Shown: piece by piece, positions 8,760 through 17,950 of the stretch
How the letters are laid out: each line of letters begins with the position of its first letter
Numbering within the stretch: position 1 is the first letter of the stretch
NCBI RefSeq assembly: GCF_038396845.1
Contig: NZ_CP151587.1
Span: 1,958,001 to 2,022,000, forward strand
Direction: 5' to 3'
From: Gymnodinialimonas sp. 57CJ19
Lineage (GTDB): Bacteria; Pseudomonadota; Alphaproteobacteria; Rhodobacterales; Rhodobacteraceae
Length of the DNA stretch: 64,000 bases
Made by a program: the position numbers and the translations under genes
Notes under the pieces: generated by a model
The model's input: the letters and a program-made list of their open reading frames with translations, nothing else
Told to the model about the DNA's origin: nothing
The model's database searches: none

Positions 8760-10184
8760 TTAGGCGGCCGAACCGCCGACCGTCAGGCCGCCAATCAAGA
8801 GCGTTGGTTGCCCCACGCCCACCGGCACCCATTGGCCTTGTTTGCCGCAATTGCCCATGCCGGGATCAAGCGCCATGTCGTTGCCGATGGCGCGGATCTG
8901 CTTCAGGGCGGTCGCACCGTCACCGATCAGCGTCGCCCCCTTTACTGGCGCCCCCACGACACCGTTCCTTACTCGGTAGGCCTCGGTGCAGGAAAAGACG
9001 AACTTGCCGTTGGTGATATCCACCTGTCCGCCGCCAAACCCGACCGCGTAGATGCCGTCCTTCACGTCGGCCACGATGTCACCGGGCGCCACGTCACCGC
9101 CCAACATGTAAGTATTGGTCATCCGCGTCATCGGCGCATGGGCGTAGCTCTCGCGACGGCCGTTGCCCGTTGGCGCGACCCCCATCAGGCGGGCCGACTG
9201 GCGGTCTTGCATGTAGCCCACCAGCACACCGTCCTCGATCAGCGTCGTGGCCTCCGACGGCGTGCCCTCATCATCGACGCTGATCGAACCGCGCCGATCC
9301 GGGATCGTGCCATCGTCCAGTACTGTCACCCCCTTGGAGGCGATCTGCTGCCCCATCAGTCCGGCAAAAGCGCTTTGTTTCTTGCGGTTGAAGTCGCCCT
9401 CCAGCCCATGGCCAATGGCCTCGTGCAGCAAGATGCCGGGCCAACCGTTGCCCAAGGCCACGTCCATCACGCCCGCAGGCGCGGGTTCCGCGCTGAGGTT
9501 CACGACAGCGATACGCAGCGCCTCACGCGCGGTAGCTTCCCAATGGTCCCGGGTCATCAACCCGGTCAGGCCCACGCGCCCGCCACCGCCCGCCGAACCG
9601 GATTCGCGGCGGCCGTTCTCTTCGACGATGATCGACACGTTCAGGCGTACCATCGGACGCACATCGCTGACGCTGCCGCCTTCGGGACGCAGAATCACCA
9701 CTTCCTGATGGGATGCCGCCATGGAGGCGCTGACCTGCACGACGCGTTTGTCCAAGGCGCGCGCATAGGCATCAATCTCGGCCAAGGTCTCTAGCTTCAC
9801 GCCAAATTCCGCACCCGCCATGGGGTCTTCATCGGTGTAAAGCTTCTCATTGGTGCCGCGTGGCGCATCGGCCAGAGTGCCGCCCCCGTCACCCACAGCA
9901 AGGCGCGTGGTTTCTGACGCGCGTAGCAAGGCGGCCTCGGAGATTTCGGTGGAATGGGCGTATCCGGCGACGTCCCCCTTCACGGCGCGCAGGCCAAACC
10001 CCTGCACCGCGTCATAAGAGGCGTTCTTCACGCGACCGTCGTCAAACACGAGAACTTCCGAGCGGCACCGCTCCAGAAAAAGCTCTCCGTCGTCGGCACC
10101 CTGGGTGGCAGAACGCAGCACCCGCAGGGCGGTGGCCTCATCAAGATGGGTCTCAAACGGACGGAAGGGCGTGGCGTCAGACAT
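8760..10184 (-). CDS. tldD: Metalloprotease TldD
   Basis: Half of the TldD/TldE (PmbA) heterodimeric zinc protease that degrades unfolded peptides and matures some peptide-modified products. The 474-residue protein has the usual length. Its zinc motif HEAIGH is at residues 254-259 (GILLHEAIGHGLEGDF), followed by the family blocks DDGTIPDRRGSISVDDEGTP, YAHAPMTRMTNTYMLGG and MGNCGKQGQWVPVGVGQPTLLIGGLTVGG. The ATG at 10184 follows a GGAGC sequence. It is divergent from the cytochrome oxidase operon. The partner gene tldE/pmbA is not in the window. Confidence 0.97.
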   Translation of the reverse strand: MSDATPFRPFETHLDEATALRVLRSATQGADDGELFLERCRSEVLVFDDGRVKNASYDAVQGFGLRAVKGDVAGYAHSTEISEAALLRASETTRLAVGDGGGTLADAPRGTNEKLYTDEDPMAGAEFGVKLETLAEIDAYARALDKRVVQVSASMAASHQEVVILRPEGGSVSDVRPMVRLNVSIIVEENGRRESGSAGGGGRVGLTGLMTRDHWEATAREALRIAVVNLSAEPAPAGVMDVALGNGWPGILLHEAIGHGLEGDFNRKKQSAFAGLMGQQIASKGVTVLDDGTIPDRRGSISVDDEGTPSEATTLIEDGVLVGYMQDRQSARLMGVAPTGNGRRESYAHAPMTRMTNTYMLGGDVAPGDIVADVKDGIYAVGFGGGQVDITNGKFVFSCTEAYRVRNGVVGAPVKGATLIGDGATALKQIRAIGNDMALDPGMGNCGKQGQWVPVGVGQPTLLIGGLTVGGSAA

Positions 10185-10391
10185 TTAGGGCTCCTTAAGG
10201 TCGATCTCTATATAGTGTGTTTCGAGCCGGGTGCGACACCCCGTCTCAACCATTAGGTGAGACAATTTAGGCCACTGCCTTGTGTGGCACGGCGCTATAT
10301 GGTCTGGCACAGCGTGAACAGATGACGGCACCGCGGCTTAGGGCATTGCGCCCTTTGGGGAGCGGACCGGACGGACAACAGGACAGACCAC
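10185..10391. promoter_or_regulatory. Divergent control region of tldD and the cytochrome oxidase operon
   Basis: 207 bp between divergent starts. It contains several small inverted repeats: cgggtgcgacacccc near 10228-10242, gtctcaaccattaggtgagac near 10243-10263, and agggcattgcgccct near 10338-10352. No promoter hexamers stand out clearly, and no known regulator site could be identified. The ctaC ribosome site is AGGA about 8 nt before the ATG at 10392. Confidence 0.3.
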
Positions 10392-11282
10392 ATGGCAATT
10401 CGCAAGACGCTCAGCGGCGTTATGGCCGCACTTGGCGCAACCTTCACCGCCACGATGGTGGCCGCGCAGACCACCGGAATGCGCGACGGGCTCGAAATTC
10501 GCGGCGCACCGATTCCCGGCGGGATTGATTTTCAACCCGGCGTGACCAACGGCGCACTGGATATTCGGGCGCTCGATAATTTCTTGCTTTGGATTGCAGG
10601 GCTGATCACACTCTTCGTGTTGGCGCTGATGATCTATTCCGCGATCAAGCATAACGCGAAGGCAAACCCGACGCCTGCGTCGTTCACACACAACACCCAG
10701 ATCGAAGTGGCTTGGACGATCGTGCCGCTCATCATCCTTGTGGTGATTGGCGCGTTCTCCCTTCCGGTGTTGTTCCGTCAGCAGACAATTCCTGATGCGG
10801 ATGTTGTCGTTAAGGCGACGGGCTATCAGTGGTACTGGGGCTATGAGTACCCCGAGCACGGGATTTCCTACGACAGCTTCATGCTGGCCGAGGACGAGCT
10901 GGCTGAATTCGGCTACTCTCGGGATGAGTATCTGCTGGCGACCGACACAGCCGTTGTTGTGCCAACAGGCCAGCGCGTTGTGGTTCAGGTGACAGCCGCG
11001 GACGTCATCCACTCTTGGACAATCCCCGCGTTCGGCGTAAAGCAGGACGGTGTGCCCGGCCGCTTGGCTGAACTGCACTTCGAGGTTAACCCCGGCGAAG
11101 AAGGTGTCTACTTCGGTCAATGTTCCGAGCTGTGCGGCGCATCCCACGCCTATATGCCGATCACGGTTTTTGCGGTGACACCGGAAGAGTATGAAGCATG
11201 GCTGGCCGGTGAAGCGGCAGAGTTTGCCTCTCTCGGCGGTGCACGTGCCCCTCAGTACCTTGAGTTGGCAGCGGCGGAGTAA
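10392..11282 (+). CDS. ctaC: Cytochrome c oxidase subunit II
   Basis: Carries the dinuclear CuA centre that takes electrons from cytochrome c in the aa3-type terminal oxidase of the inner membrane. The 296-residue protein has a signal peptide (residues 1-25, ending TMVAAQ), two membrane helices (about 62-85 and 105-127), and a periplasmic cupredoxin domain. All CuA ligands are visible: His207 (VIHSW), Cys244, Glu246 and Cys248 (QCSELCG), His252 and Met255. The aromatic electron-entry patch YQWYWGYEYP is present. First gene of the operon; catalytic subunit I (ctaD) is not in the window, as is common in Rhodobacterales. Confidence 0.98.
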   Translation: MAIRKTLSGVMAALGATFTATMVAAQTTGMRDGLEIRGAPIPGGIDFQPGVTNGALDIRALDNFLLWIAGLITLFVLALMIYSAIKHNAKANPTPASFTHNTQIEVAWTIVPLIILVVIGAFSLPVLFRQQTIPDADVVVKATGYQWYWGYEYPEHGISYDSFMLAEDELAEFGYSRDEYLLATDTAVVVPTGQRVVVQVTAADVIHSWTIPAFGVKQDGVPGRLAELHFEVNPGEEGVYFGQCSELCGASHAYMPITVFAVTPEEYEAWLAGEAAEFASLGGARAPQYLELAAAE

Positions 11283-11291
11283 GCCCAGATC

Positions 11292-12221
11292 ATGAGTGAT
11301 TTTGCTGCACAAACGACACCCGAGCCTCGCGAGTACGACGCGGGGTTTGGTGACTATTTCGCGCTGCTCAAGCCGCGTGTGATGTCGCTTGTGGTGTTTA
11401 CGGCGCTGGTCGGCCTTCTGGTCGCGCCGGGCGGCACGTCGCCGATGATCGGATTTACCGCGATCTTGTTCATCGCGTTGGGGGCAGGGGCCTCGGGCGC
11501 GCTGAACATGTGGTACGACGCGGACATTGATTCCGTGATGAAACGCACCGCCAAACGCCCGGTCCCCGCAGGTAAAGTCCCGGCGGGTGAGGCTCTGACG
11601 CTCGGGTTATGGTTGTCGGCATTGTCTGTTGTGATGCTTGGCTTGGCGACCAATTGGGTCGCGGCGGCGCTTCTGGCCTTCACGATCTTCTTTTACGCCG
11701 TCGTTTATTCGATGTGGCTTAAACGCTCCACACCTTGGAACATCGTGATCGGCGGCGCGGCGGGTTCATTCCCTCCGATGATCGGATGGGCAGCGGTGAC
11801 TGGCGATATCAGCATCGCCTCGGTCCTGATGTTTGGGCTTGTCTTCATGTGGACGCCGCCTCACTTCTGGGCCTTGGCGCTGTTCATGAAGGGCGACTAC
11901 CACAAGGCAAACGTGCCGATGCTGACCGTGACCCACGGTCGCCGTGAGACGCGCCGTCAGATTCTGATTTATACCGTGCTGCTGGTGCCTGTGGCGCTTG
12001 GCCTGGTGCTGACAGATGTGGCCGGGCCGATCTATTTGGTCACGGCCGTCGTGCTGAACGCGCTGTTCTTGAAAGGCGCCTACGACATCTGGAAGCGCGA
12101 AGAAGCGCAGGCGGAGGCTGATAACTACGCAGTGGAGCGGCGCGTATTCAAATTCTCGCTGCTGTATTTGTTCCTGCATTTCGGCGCCTTGCTGCTGGAT
12201 GCACTCTGGAGGCTGATCTGA
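11292..12221 (+). CDS. ctaB: Protoheme IX farnesyltransferase (haem O synthase)
   Basis: Attaches a farnesyl group to haem B to make haem O, the precursor of the haem A used by cytochrome oxidase. The 309-residue UbiA-family membrane protein has about nine helices. The first Asp-rich prenyl-diphosphate motif is seen as NMWYDADIDSVMKRTAKRP, and the second conserved loop as FMWTPPHFWALALFMKGDY. The ATG at 11292 lies 9 bp after ctaC. The TGA shares one base with the start of the next gene, supporting operon translation. Confidence 0.98.
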   Translation: MSDFAAQTTPEPREYDAGFGDYFALLKPRVMSLVVFTALVGLLVAPGGTSPMIGFTAILFIALGAGASGALNMWYDADIDSVMKRTAKRPVPAGKVPAGEALTLGLWLSALSVVMLGLATNWVAAALLAFTIFFYAVVYSMWLKRSTPWNIVIGGAAGSFPPMIGWAAVTGDISIASVLMFGLVFMWTPPHFWALALFMKGDYHKANVPMLTVTHGRRETRRQILIYTVLLVPVALGLVLTDVAGPIYLVTAVVLNALFLKGAYDIWKREEAQAEADNYAVERRVFKFSLLYLFLHFGALLLDALWRLI

Positions 12222-12427
12222 TGGCAGAGGTTAAGGGGCTCACTGAGACCCACGAAATCCACAAGCGCCGTTTGGGCCGTAACGTGGGCACAGCTTTGTG
12301 CCTGCTGAGCTTTTGCGCGATCGTTTTTGGCCTGACCATCGCCAAAGTGCGCGAAGGCGGCTTGCTGGAAGCCAGTGACCACGTGCCTCGCGCTTCGATG
12401 CTTCCGATCACGGAGGAAACGGAGTGA
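12221..12427 (+). CDS. coxF: CoxF-like small cytochrome oxidase assembly-region protein
   Basis: A 68-residue protein with one membrane helix (about residues 22-43, NVGTALCLLSFCAIVFGLTIAKV), a basic N-terminal side (HKRRLGRN) and a short periplasmic tail. Position and form match the small CoxF/orf between ctaB and ctaG of alphaproteobacteria, whose precise role is not settled. It overlaps ctaB by one base and ctaG by 4 bp (GTGA), so it is embedded in a translationally coupled chain. The symbol rests on position and length more than on sequence signature. Confidence 0.75.
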   Translation: MAEVKGLTETHEIHKRRLGRNVGTALCLLSFCAIVFGLTIAKVREGGLLEASDHVPRASMLPITEETE

Positions 12428-12999
12428 GCGAGACGCCACAGAAGATGGACCCGAAGACCAAGACCGTACTGCAATTGTGCGCGGTGGTGGTTTTCATGGG
12501 ATGCATGACGGCAGCGGCTGTTCCTTTCTATGATTGGTTCTGCCGGGTCACCGGCTTTGGCGGTGCTACAGTGACGGCTGATGCCGGCAGCGAGATGGTG
12601 CTCGATGACATGATCCGTGTCCGGTTTGATGCCTCTACTGCCAGCGATATGCCTTGGGAATTCCGCCCCGTTGTGCCCCATATGGATATTGCCATCGGAG
12701 AGACGGGCCTTGCATTTTACGAGGCATATAACCCCACCGATCATCCGATCGCCGGGACCGCGAGCTACAACGTTGCCCCCTTTGTCACTGGCGGCTACTT
12801 TGTCAAAATCGCCTGCTTCTGCTTTGAGATGCAGGTGCTTCAGCCCGGTGAGCGGGTTGAGATGCCCGTCACATTCTATGTCGACCCCGAGATCCGGAAT
12901 GATCCCGAAACCGTCGGCACGCCCGCTATCACCCTGTCGTATACGTTTCACGTAACCGACATGCCCGAAGACTACGCCGCCCTAGAGGCGGGGAATTAA
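12424..12999 (+). CDS. ctaG: Cytochrome c oxidase assembly protein CtaG (Cox11)
   Basis: Copper chaperone that delivers copper to the CuB site of subunit I. The 191-residue protein has a single N-terminal membrane anchor (about residues 15-36) and a periplasmic immunoglobulin-like domain. The copper-binding Cys pair is at residues 131 and 133 (IACFCFEMQ), and a further conserved Cys at about residue 40 follows YDWFC. The GTG start at 12424 overlaps the coxF stop. It is followed 19 bp later by ctaE. Confidence 0.97.
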   Translation: MSETPQKMDPKTKTVLQLCAVVVFMGCMTAAAVPFYDWFCRVTGFGGATVTADAGSEMVLDDMIRVRFDASTASDMPWEFRPVVPHMDIAIGETGLAFYEAYNPTDHPIAGTASYNVAPFVTGGYFVKIACFCFEMQVLQPGERVEMPVTFYVDPEIRNDPETVGTPAITLSYTFHVTDMPEDYAALEAGN

Positions 13000-13018
13000 G
13001 ATCAGTCCGGAGAACCAA

Positions 13019-13831
13019 ATGGCCCACGTAAAACGCCACGATTACCACATCCTACCGCCGTCGATTTGGCCGCTTATGGGCGCCGTTGGCGCGTTCGCCA
13101 TGTTGTTTGGCGCGGTGAACTGGATGCACTCTGGCTCCCCTTGGTTGTTCCTCGCGGGCTTTGTCGCCGTGCTCTATGTGATGTTCGCGTGGTGGTCCGA
13201 AGTCGTGACCGAAAGCGGAGAGGGCGATCACACCCCGGTTGTGCGTATCGGCCTGCGTTATGGCTTCATCATGTTCATCATGTCGGAAGTCATGTTCTTC
13301 GTGGCGTGGTTCTGGGCGTTTTTCAAACACGCGATCTACTCGATGGATACCTATGAGGCGTCGACCTACATCCCGCCGGAAATCCACCAGGTTGATCCGT
13401 TTCACCTGCCGTTGATCAACACGCTTGTTCTGCTGTTGTCGGGCTGTCTTGTGACTTGGGCGCACCATGTGCTGGTCCATGGCGGTGCGCGCAAGGATAT
13501 TGAATATGGCCTGCTTGGCGCCGTTGTACTGGGCGTTGCTTTCACTGGTTTGCAGGCGTTCGAGTATTGGGAACTGATCGCCCATGAAGGCTGGCAGTTC
13601 GGTGGCCCCGATGGCGACCGTTTCTACTCCACCTTCTTCATGGCTACGGGTTTCCATGGCTTCCACGTGGTGATCGGGACGATCTTCCTGTTCATTTGCT
13701 ATCTTCGTGTGCGCAAAGGCCATTTCACGGCTGAGCAGCACGTGGGCTTTGAAGCCGCTGCTTGGTACTGGCACTTCGTTGACGTGGTGTGGCTGTTCCT
13801 TTTCGTGGCGGTATATATCTGGGGCCAGTAA
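13019..13831 (+). CDS. ctaE: Cytochrome c oxidase subunit III
   Basis: A core membrane subunit that stabilises proton uptake and holds phospholipid at the oxidase surface. The 270-residue protein has seven predicted helices. Family blocks include [16 protein letters not shown], the [23 protein letters not shown] region with the conserved Glu, [26 protein letters not shown] and [26 protein letters not shown] start after GGAGAACC. It is the last structural subunit gene in this operon and is followed by a strong hairpin. Confidence 0.98.
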   Translation: MAHVKRHDYHILPPSIWPLMGAVGAFAMLFGAVNWMHSGSPWLFLAGFVAVLYVMFAWWSEVVTESGEGDHTPVVRIGLRYGFIMFIMSEVMFFVAWFWAFFKHAIYSMDTYEASTYIPPEIHQVDPFHLPLINTLVLLLSGCLVTWAHHVLVHGGARKDIEYGLLGAVVLGVAFTGLQAFEYWELIAHEGWQFGGPDGDRFYSTFFMATGFHGFHVVIGTIFLFICYLRVRKGHFTAEQHVGFEAAAWYWHFVDVVWLFLFVAVYIWGQ

Positions 13832-13849
13832 GGCCCGGCGAGGTTGGAC

Positions 13850-13896
13850 GGGGGAGGCGTCGGAGCCCACCCGCCCACCCCTCCGACACCTCCCCC
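13850..13896 (+). terminator. Long GC-rich hairpin after ctaE
   Basis: A 15-nt arm at 13850-13864 (GGGGGAGGCGTCGGA) pairs with 13882-13896 (TCCGACACCTCCCCC) with one mismatch across a 17-nt loop. It sits 19 bp after the ctaE stop and before surf1. No T-run follows, so it may act as a transcription attenuator or mRNA 3'-end stabiliser rather than a full intrinsic terminator. Confidence 0.6.
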
Positions 13897-13939
13897 GCGC
13901 CTTAACGAGGCGGTGCCTCTGGTGGGGTCTGTTGGATGT

Positions 13940-13961
13940 CGATATTTTTGAAAAGATGAAG
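13940..13961 (+). repeat. 22-bp intergenic repeat, copy 1
   Basis: The sequence CGATATTTTTGAAAAGATGA followed by AG occurs here and, exactly reverse-complemented, at 29018-29039. Both copies lie in non-coding DNA beside gene ends and GC-rich hairpins. From memory, AT-rich elements of this kind recur between genes in Roseobacter-group genomes; I cannot check that here. Confidence 0.7.
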
Positions 13962-14006
13962 AGAAGGCCTGCCGCAAGGTGGGCCTTTTGACCGTTAGGG
14001 GGATGT

Positions 14007-14678
14007 ATGTCGCGGGTGATTTCTGTTGTGATTTTCGGGCTGATGGGGGCTGCTTTTCTGAGCGCTCTTGGGGTGTGGCAGTTGCAGCGATTGGCGTGGA
14101 AGGAGAGCGTTCTGGCTGAGATTGCCGATCGGATCGAGGCGGCACCAGTGGACTTGCCAGAGCAGGTGGACCCGGCTGCGGATCGTTATTTGCCGGTTGT
14201 TGTCGAGGGGCGCTTTGAGGGGGATGCGGTTCGGGTTCTGGTGAGTGTGCAGGGATCTGGTCCCGGATACCGCGTGATTTCAGCGTTTGAGGCGGAGGGG
14301 CGCCGGGTCATGGTGGACCGGGGGTTTGTGTCGGAAAGCGTTGATTTGCCGGAAGCACCGCAAGGAACCGTTACGGTCATCGGCAATCTGCACTGGCCCA
14401 ATGAGGTGGATGGTTTTACGCCGGAAGCGGATTTAGACCGCAACATCTGGTACGCCCGCGACGTGGGCGCATTGGCCACGCAATTGCAGACCGAGCCGGT
14501 TTTCATCGTCGCGAGGGAGCTTTCGGCAACAGACGCGCCGTTAACGCCTCTTCCTGTGACGGCGGATGGCATTCCGAATAATCATTTGGGCTATGCAATC
14601 CAATGGTTTGGCCTTGCTCTTGTGTGGTTGGGGATGACAGCGTTCCTGCTCTGGCGTATCACGCGACGAAGTGTTTGA
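14007..14678 (+). CDS. SURF1 family cytochrome oxidase biogenesis protein
   Basis: Helps insert haem a into cytochrome oxidase subunit I. The 223-residue protein has the SURF1 layout, a membrane helix at each end (about 5-24 and 197-215) with a periplasmic domain between. Diagnostic features are LGVWQLQRLAWKE near the N-terminus, DRYLPVVVEGRFEGD, VMVDRGFVSES and the C-terminal NNHLGYAIQWFGLALVWLGM. ATG at 14007. It lies downstream of the ctaE hairpin but in the same direction, and is followed 11 bp later by thrC. Confidence 0.95.
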   Translation: MSRVISVVIFGLMGAAFLSALGVWQLQRLAWKESVLAEIADRIEAAPVDLPEQVDPAADRYLPVVVEGRFEGDAVRVLVSVQGSGPGYRVISAFEAEGRRVMVDRGFVSESVDLPEAPQGTVTVIGNLHWPNEVDGFTPEADLDRNIWYARDVGALATQLQTEPVFIVARELSATDAPLTPLPVTADGIPNNHLGYAIQWFGLALVWLGMTAFLLWRITRRSV

Positions 14679-14689
14679 GGGAGCCTGGA

Positions 14690-16078
14690 ATGCAATACGT
14701 CTCGACCCGTGGGCGCGCGCCCATTTTGTCTTTTGAAGAGGCCATGCTAACGGGGCTCGCGCGGGATGGCGGGCTCTATGTGCCGGCGGAAATTCCGCAG
14801 ATGTCGCAAGGAGATATCGCGGCGTTGGCCGGGCTGTCCTACGAAGAAATCGCATTCCGCGTGATGCGGCCCTTTGTGGGCGATACCTTTGGCGACGATG
14901 AGTTTGCTGAGCTGATTGAAGCCGCCTACGCCGGTTTTGGCCACAGCGCCCGCGCGCCAGTGAAGCAGTTGCAGGACAATCATTTCCTGCTGGAGTTATT
15001 CCACGGCCCCACACTGGCGTTCAAAGACTTCGCCATGCAGTTGATTGGGCAGATGTTCCAAGCCGCTCTGACGCGGCGCGGGGACCGGGTGACGATTGTG
15101 GGGGCGACGTCGGGCGATACAGGTTCCGCCGCGATGGAGGCGTTTCGCGGCCTTGATGCTGTGGATGTCTTCATCCTGTTTCCCCATGGGCGCGTGTCCG
15201 ACGTGCAGCGCCGCCAGATGACAACCGTGTCCGAGGCCAACACCCATGCGCTTGCGCTGACCGGCGATTTTGATGATTGCCAAGCGCGTCTTAAGGATAT
15301 GTTCAACCATTTCGAGTTTCGTGACCGGGTTCGGTTGGCGGGCGTGAACTCGATCAACTGGGCGCGGGTGTTGGCGCAGGTTGTGTATTTCTTCTCCTCT
15401 GCGGTCTCTCTGGGCGCGCCGCATCGGAAGGTCTCGTTCTGCGTGCCGACTGGCAACTTTGGCGATATCTTTGCCGGATACATCGCAAAGCGCATGGGAC
15501 TGCCGATTGATAAACTGGTGATCGCGACCAACCAGAACGACATTTTGCACCGCGCGATGGTTTCGGGCGGCTACACGACTGAGGGGGTTGTGCCCTCGAT
15601 CAGCCCGTCGATGGACATCCAGGTGTCGTCGAACTTCGAGCGGGCGTTGTTCGATGCCTATGATCGCGACGGTGACGCTGTGGCGCAGTTGATGGATGAG
15701 CTGAAGTCCGGCGGCGGCTTCAAGATCAGCCAAGGGGCGATCGGTCATTTGCGGGACACCTTTGCCTCCGGGCGGGTGTCCGAGGCCGAAACTTCGGCCA
15801 TGATCGCCCGCGCCTTGCCCGAAATGGGAGAGCTTCTGTGCCCCCATTCCGCCGTGGGCGTGGACGTGGCGCAGGACTTCCTTGGGAAGACGCCCCTTAT
15901 CACCTTGGCCACAGCGCATCCGGCCAAATTCCCCGACGCAGTCGAAGCAGCTTCGGGCGTCCGACCTGCACTGCCAGAGCGGATGGCAGATCTGGTCGAC
16001 AGACCCGAAAGGGTGCAAAGGGTTGAAAACGACCTGCACGCTTTGGAGAAAGTGATCGAAGGAGGCATCCGCACGTGA
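14690..16078 (+). CDS. thrC: Threonine synthase
   Basis: PLP enzyme converting O-phospho-L-homoserine to threonine. The 462-residue protein belongs to the long threonine synthase form with an N-terminal YVSTRGRAPILSFEEAMLTGLARDGGLYVP segment. The PLP-lysine motif is LAFKDFAMQ, and the phosphate-binding loop is GATSGDTGSAAMEAF. The ATG at 14690 (MQYVSTRG) follows GGAGCC. It overlaps the M16 peptidase gene by 4 bp (GTGA). The homoserine dehydrogenase gene of the same pathway is at 57580-58866; no homoserine kinase is seen here. Confidence 0.98.
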   Translation: MQYVSTRGRAPILSFEEAMLTGLARDGGLYVPAEIPQMSQGDIAALAGLSYEEIAFRVMRPFVGDTFGDDEFAELIEAAYAGFGHSARAPVKQLQDNHFLLELFHGPTLAFKDFAMQLIGQMFQAALTRRGDRVTIVGATSGDTGSAAMEAFRGLDAVDVFILFPHGRVSDVQRRQMTTVSEANTHALALTGDFDDCQARLKDMFNHFEFRDRVRLAGVNSINWARVLAQVVYFFSSAVSLGAPHRKVSFCVPTGNFGDIFAGYIAKRMGLPIDKLVIATNQNDILHRAMVSGGYTTEGVVPSISPSMDIQVSSNFERALFDAYDRDGDAVAQLMDELKSGGGFKISQGAIGHLRDTFASGRVSEAETSAMIARALPEMGELLCPHSAVGVDVAQDFLGKTPLITLATAHPAKFPDAVEAASGVRPALPERMADLVDRPERVQRVENDLHALEKVIEGGIRT

Positions 16079-17334
16079 CCGTCGAAATTCACACGCTCGC
16101 CAATGGTTTACGCATCGTGACCGAGCATATGCCAGGCCTTGAATCCGCGGCATTGGGCATTTGGGTTAGCGCCGGTGGCCGCCACGAACGGGTTGAACAG
16201 AACGGTATCGCGCATTTCCTGGAGCATATGGCGTTCAAGGGTACGAAGCGGCGGACCGCACTGCAAATTGCCGAGGAAATTGAAGACGTTGGCGGCTACA
16301 TCAACGCCTATACATCGCGTGAGGTTACGGCCTATTACGCTCGTGTCCTGAAAAACGATGTGGCGCTGGCATTGGATTTGATCGGCGATATCGTCCTCAA
16401 TCCCATCTTCGACCCGAGAGAGATTGAAGTAGAGCGCGGCGTCATTTTGCAAGAGATCGGCCAAGCCGCGGACACGCCCGACGACGTGATTTTCGATTGG
16501 TTGCAAGCCGCCGCGTACCCCGAACAACCCTTGGGCCGCACGATCCTTGGGCCAGCAGAGCGGGTGCAAAGCTTTGGTCGCCCAGATTTTGATCGTTTCG
16601 TAGCAGAAAACTATGGTCCCGGTCAGTTGATCCTGTCGGCCGCAGGTGCCGTGGATCACGATGAGATTGTGCGCCTTGCGGAAAAAGCCTTCGGCCACCT
16701 CAAGCCAGTGCCTCAAATCGCTCCTCAACCCGGCACCTTCGGCGGTGGAGAACATCGCGTTGTCAAGGGCTTGGAGCAGGCGCACTTCACGCTCGCGCTA
16801 GAGGCGCCGGGCTACCGGTCGGACGATATTTATACCGCTCAAATCTATGCCACGGCCCTTGGCGGCGGCATGTCCTCGCGGCTTTTCCAAGAGATCCGCG
16901 AAAAACGGGGTCTCTGCTATACAATTTATTCACAGGTCGGCAGCTACGATGATACGGGCCTGCTGACGATCTATGCGGGCACCTCGGCGGAGGATCTGCC
17001 GGAACTAGTGGGTCTGACAGTTGATGAGCTGAAGCGCTCTGCCGACACGATGACAGAGGCGGAAGTTGCGCGGGCGCGCGCGCAGATGAAGGCCGGCCTA
17101 TTGATGGGGCTGGAAAGCCCCTCGGCTCGGGCCGAGCGTTTGGCGCGTCTGATCGCGATTTGGAACCGCATTCCACCGTTGGAAGAATCGGTGGCCCGAA
17201 TTGATGGTGTCACGCTGCAAGGATTGGGCGAACATGCCAGCGCGTTGGGCCACGCGGGTGCGGCAATGGCGCTATACGGACCGGTTGAAAAGGCCCCTGA
17301 CCTTGCCACTGTGAGGGAGCGTTTGGCTGCCTGA
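16075..17334 (+). CDS. M16 family zinc peptidase (processing-peptidase-like)
   Basis: A 419-residue member of the pitrilysin/M16B group related to the mitochondrial processing peptidase beta subunit. The inverted zinc motif HxxEH is intact at residues 47-51 (HFLEH), with the distal ligand Glu127 in ERGVILQEIG. The C-terminal non-catalytic half carries GGGMSSRLFQEIREKRGLCYTIYSQ, the usual substrate-binding segment. No signal peptide. GTG start overlapping thrC. The TGA shares a base with the ATG of the acetyltransferase gene. The cellular substrate in bacteria is not established. Confidence 0.95.
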   Translation: MTVEIHTLANGLRIVTEHMPGLESAALGIWVSAGGRHERVEQNGIAHFLEHMAFKGTKRRTALQIAEEIEDVGGYINAYTSREVTAYYARVLKNDVALALDLIGDIVLNPIFDPREIEVERGVILQEIGQAADTPDDVIFDWLQAAAYPEQPLGRTILGPAERVQSFGRPDFDRFVAENYGPGQLILSAAGAVDHDEIVRLAEKAFGHLKPVPQIAPQPGTFGGGEHRVVKGLEQAHFTLALEAPGYRSDDIYTAQIYATALGGGMSSRLFQEIREKRGLCYTIYSQVGSYDDTGLLTIYAGTSAEDLPELVGLTVDELKRSADTMTEAEVARARAQMKAGLLMGLESPSARAERLARLIAIWNRIPPLEESVARIDGVTLQGLGEHASALGHAGAAMALYGPVEKAPDLATVRERLAA

Positions 17335-17918
17335 TGATCGCGCGAAAACGCAACCTTCGCCTAGAGACGGAGCGTTTGACGCTTCGCCTACCGCATCATT
17401 CGGACTTTCGTCCGTGGGCCGCGTTACGGCATCAGTCGCGTGATTTTCTTGTCCCATGGGAGCCGGTTTGGGCCGACGATCATCTGACACGGAAGAGCTT
17501 TACAGCCCGTGTCTATTGGGCGCAGCGCTCGGTCAACCAAGGCTCCGCCGTGCCGCTTTTCATCGTGCGTCGTGCCGATGATGCGCTTCTGGGGGCGATC
17601 ACTTTAGATAATATTCGCCGAGGTCCGGCGCAGTCGGCGACGCTTGGTTATTGGATCGGTCTTCCGTTTGTGCGCCAAGGCTACATGCGTGAGGCCATCG
17701 GTGCGGTCTGCCATTACTCCTTCCATTCCCTGGATCTCAGCCGGTTGGAAGCTGCTTGCCTTCCCGAAAACGCCGCGTCACGCGGTGTGCTGGAGAAGTC
17801 TGGGTTCAAGTATGAAGGCGTCGCGCAGAGCTACCTGCAAATCAACGGGCGCTGGCGTAACCACGTTCTTTACGCAAATTTGCGCAGTGACCGACGGGGG
17901 CGTACCGAAGTCGGGTGA
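17334..17918 (+). CDS. GNAT N-acetyltransferase (RimJ/RimL-like)
   Basis: A 194-residue acetyl-CoA-dependent acetyltransferase. It opens with LETERLTLRLP, and motif A is LGYWIGLPFVRQGYMREAIGAVC (acetyl-CoA pyrophosphate loop Q-x-x-G-x-M type). It continues with LSRLEAACLPENAASRGVLEKSGFKYEG, the typical RimJ C-terminal block. RimJ acetylates a ribosomal protein N-terminus in E. coli, but paralogues act on other substrates, so no specific symbol is given. Overlaps the peptidase gene by one base. Confidence 0.92.
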   Translation: MIARKRNLRLETERLTLRLPHHSDFRPWAALRHQSRDFLVPWEPVWADDHLTRKSFTARVYWAQRSVNQGSAVPLFIVRRADDALLGAITLDNIRRGPAQSATLGYWIGLPFVRQGYMREAIGAVCHYSFHSLDLSRLEAACLPENAASRGVLEKSGFKYEGVAQSYLQINGRWRNHVLYANLRSDRRGRTEVG

Positions 17919-17950
17919 CGCGCGGCAACGGCTAGGGTAGGTCTGTTTCC

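Noticed and set aside
13052..13870. 272-codon minus-strand frame opposite ctaE, and similar ones opposite ctaC and ctaG
   Set aside because: Same GC-driven antisense effect; the plus strand carries intact oxidase subunits.
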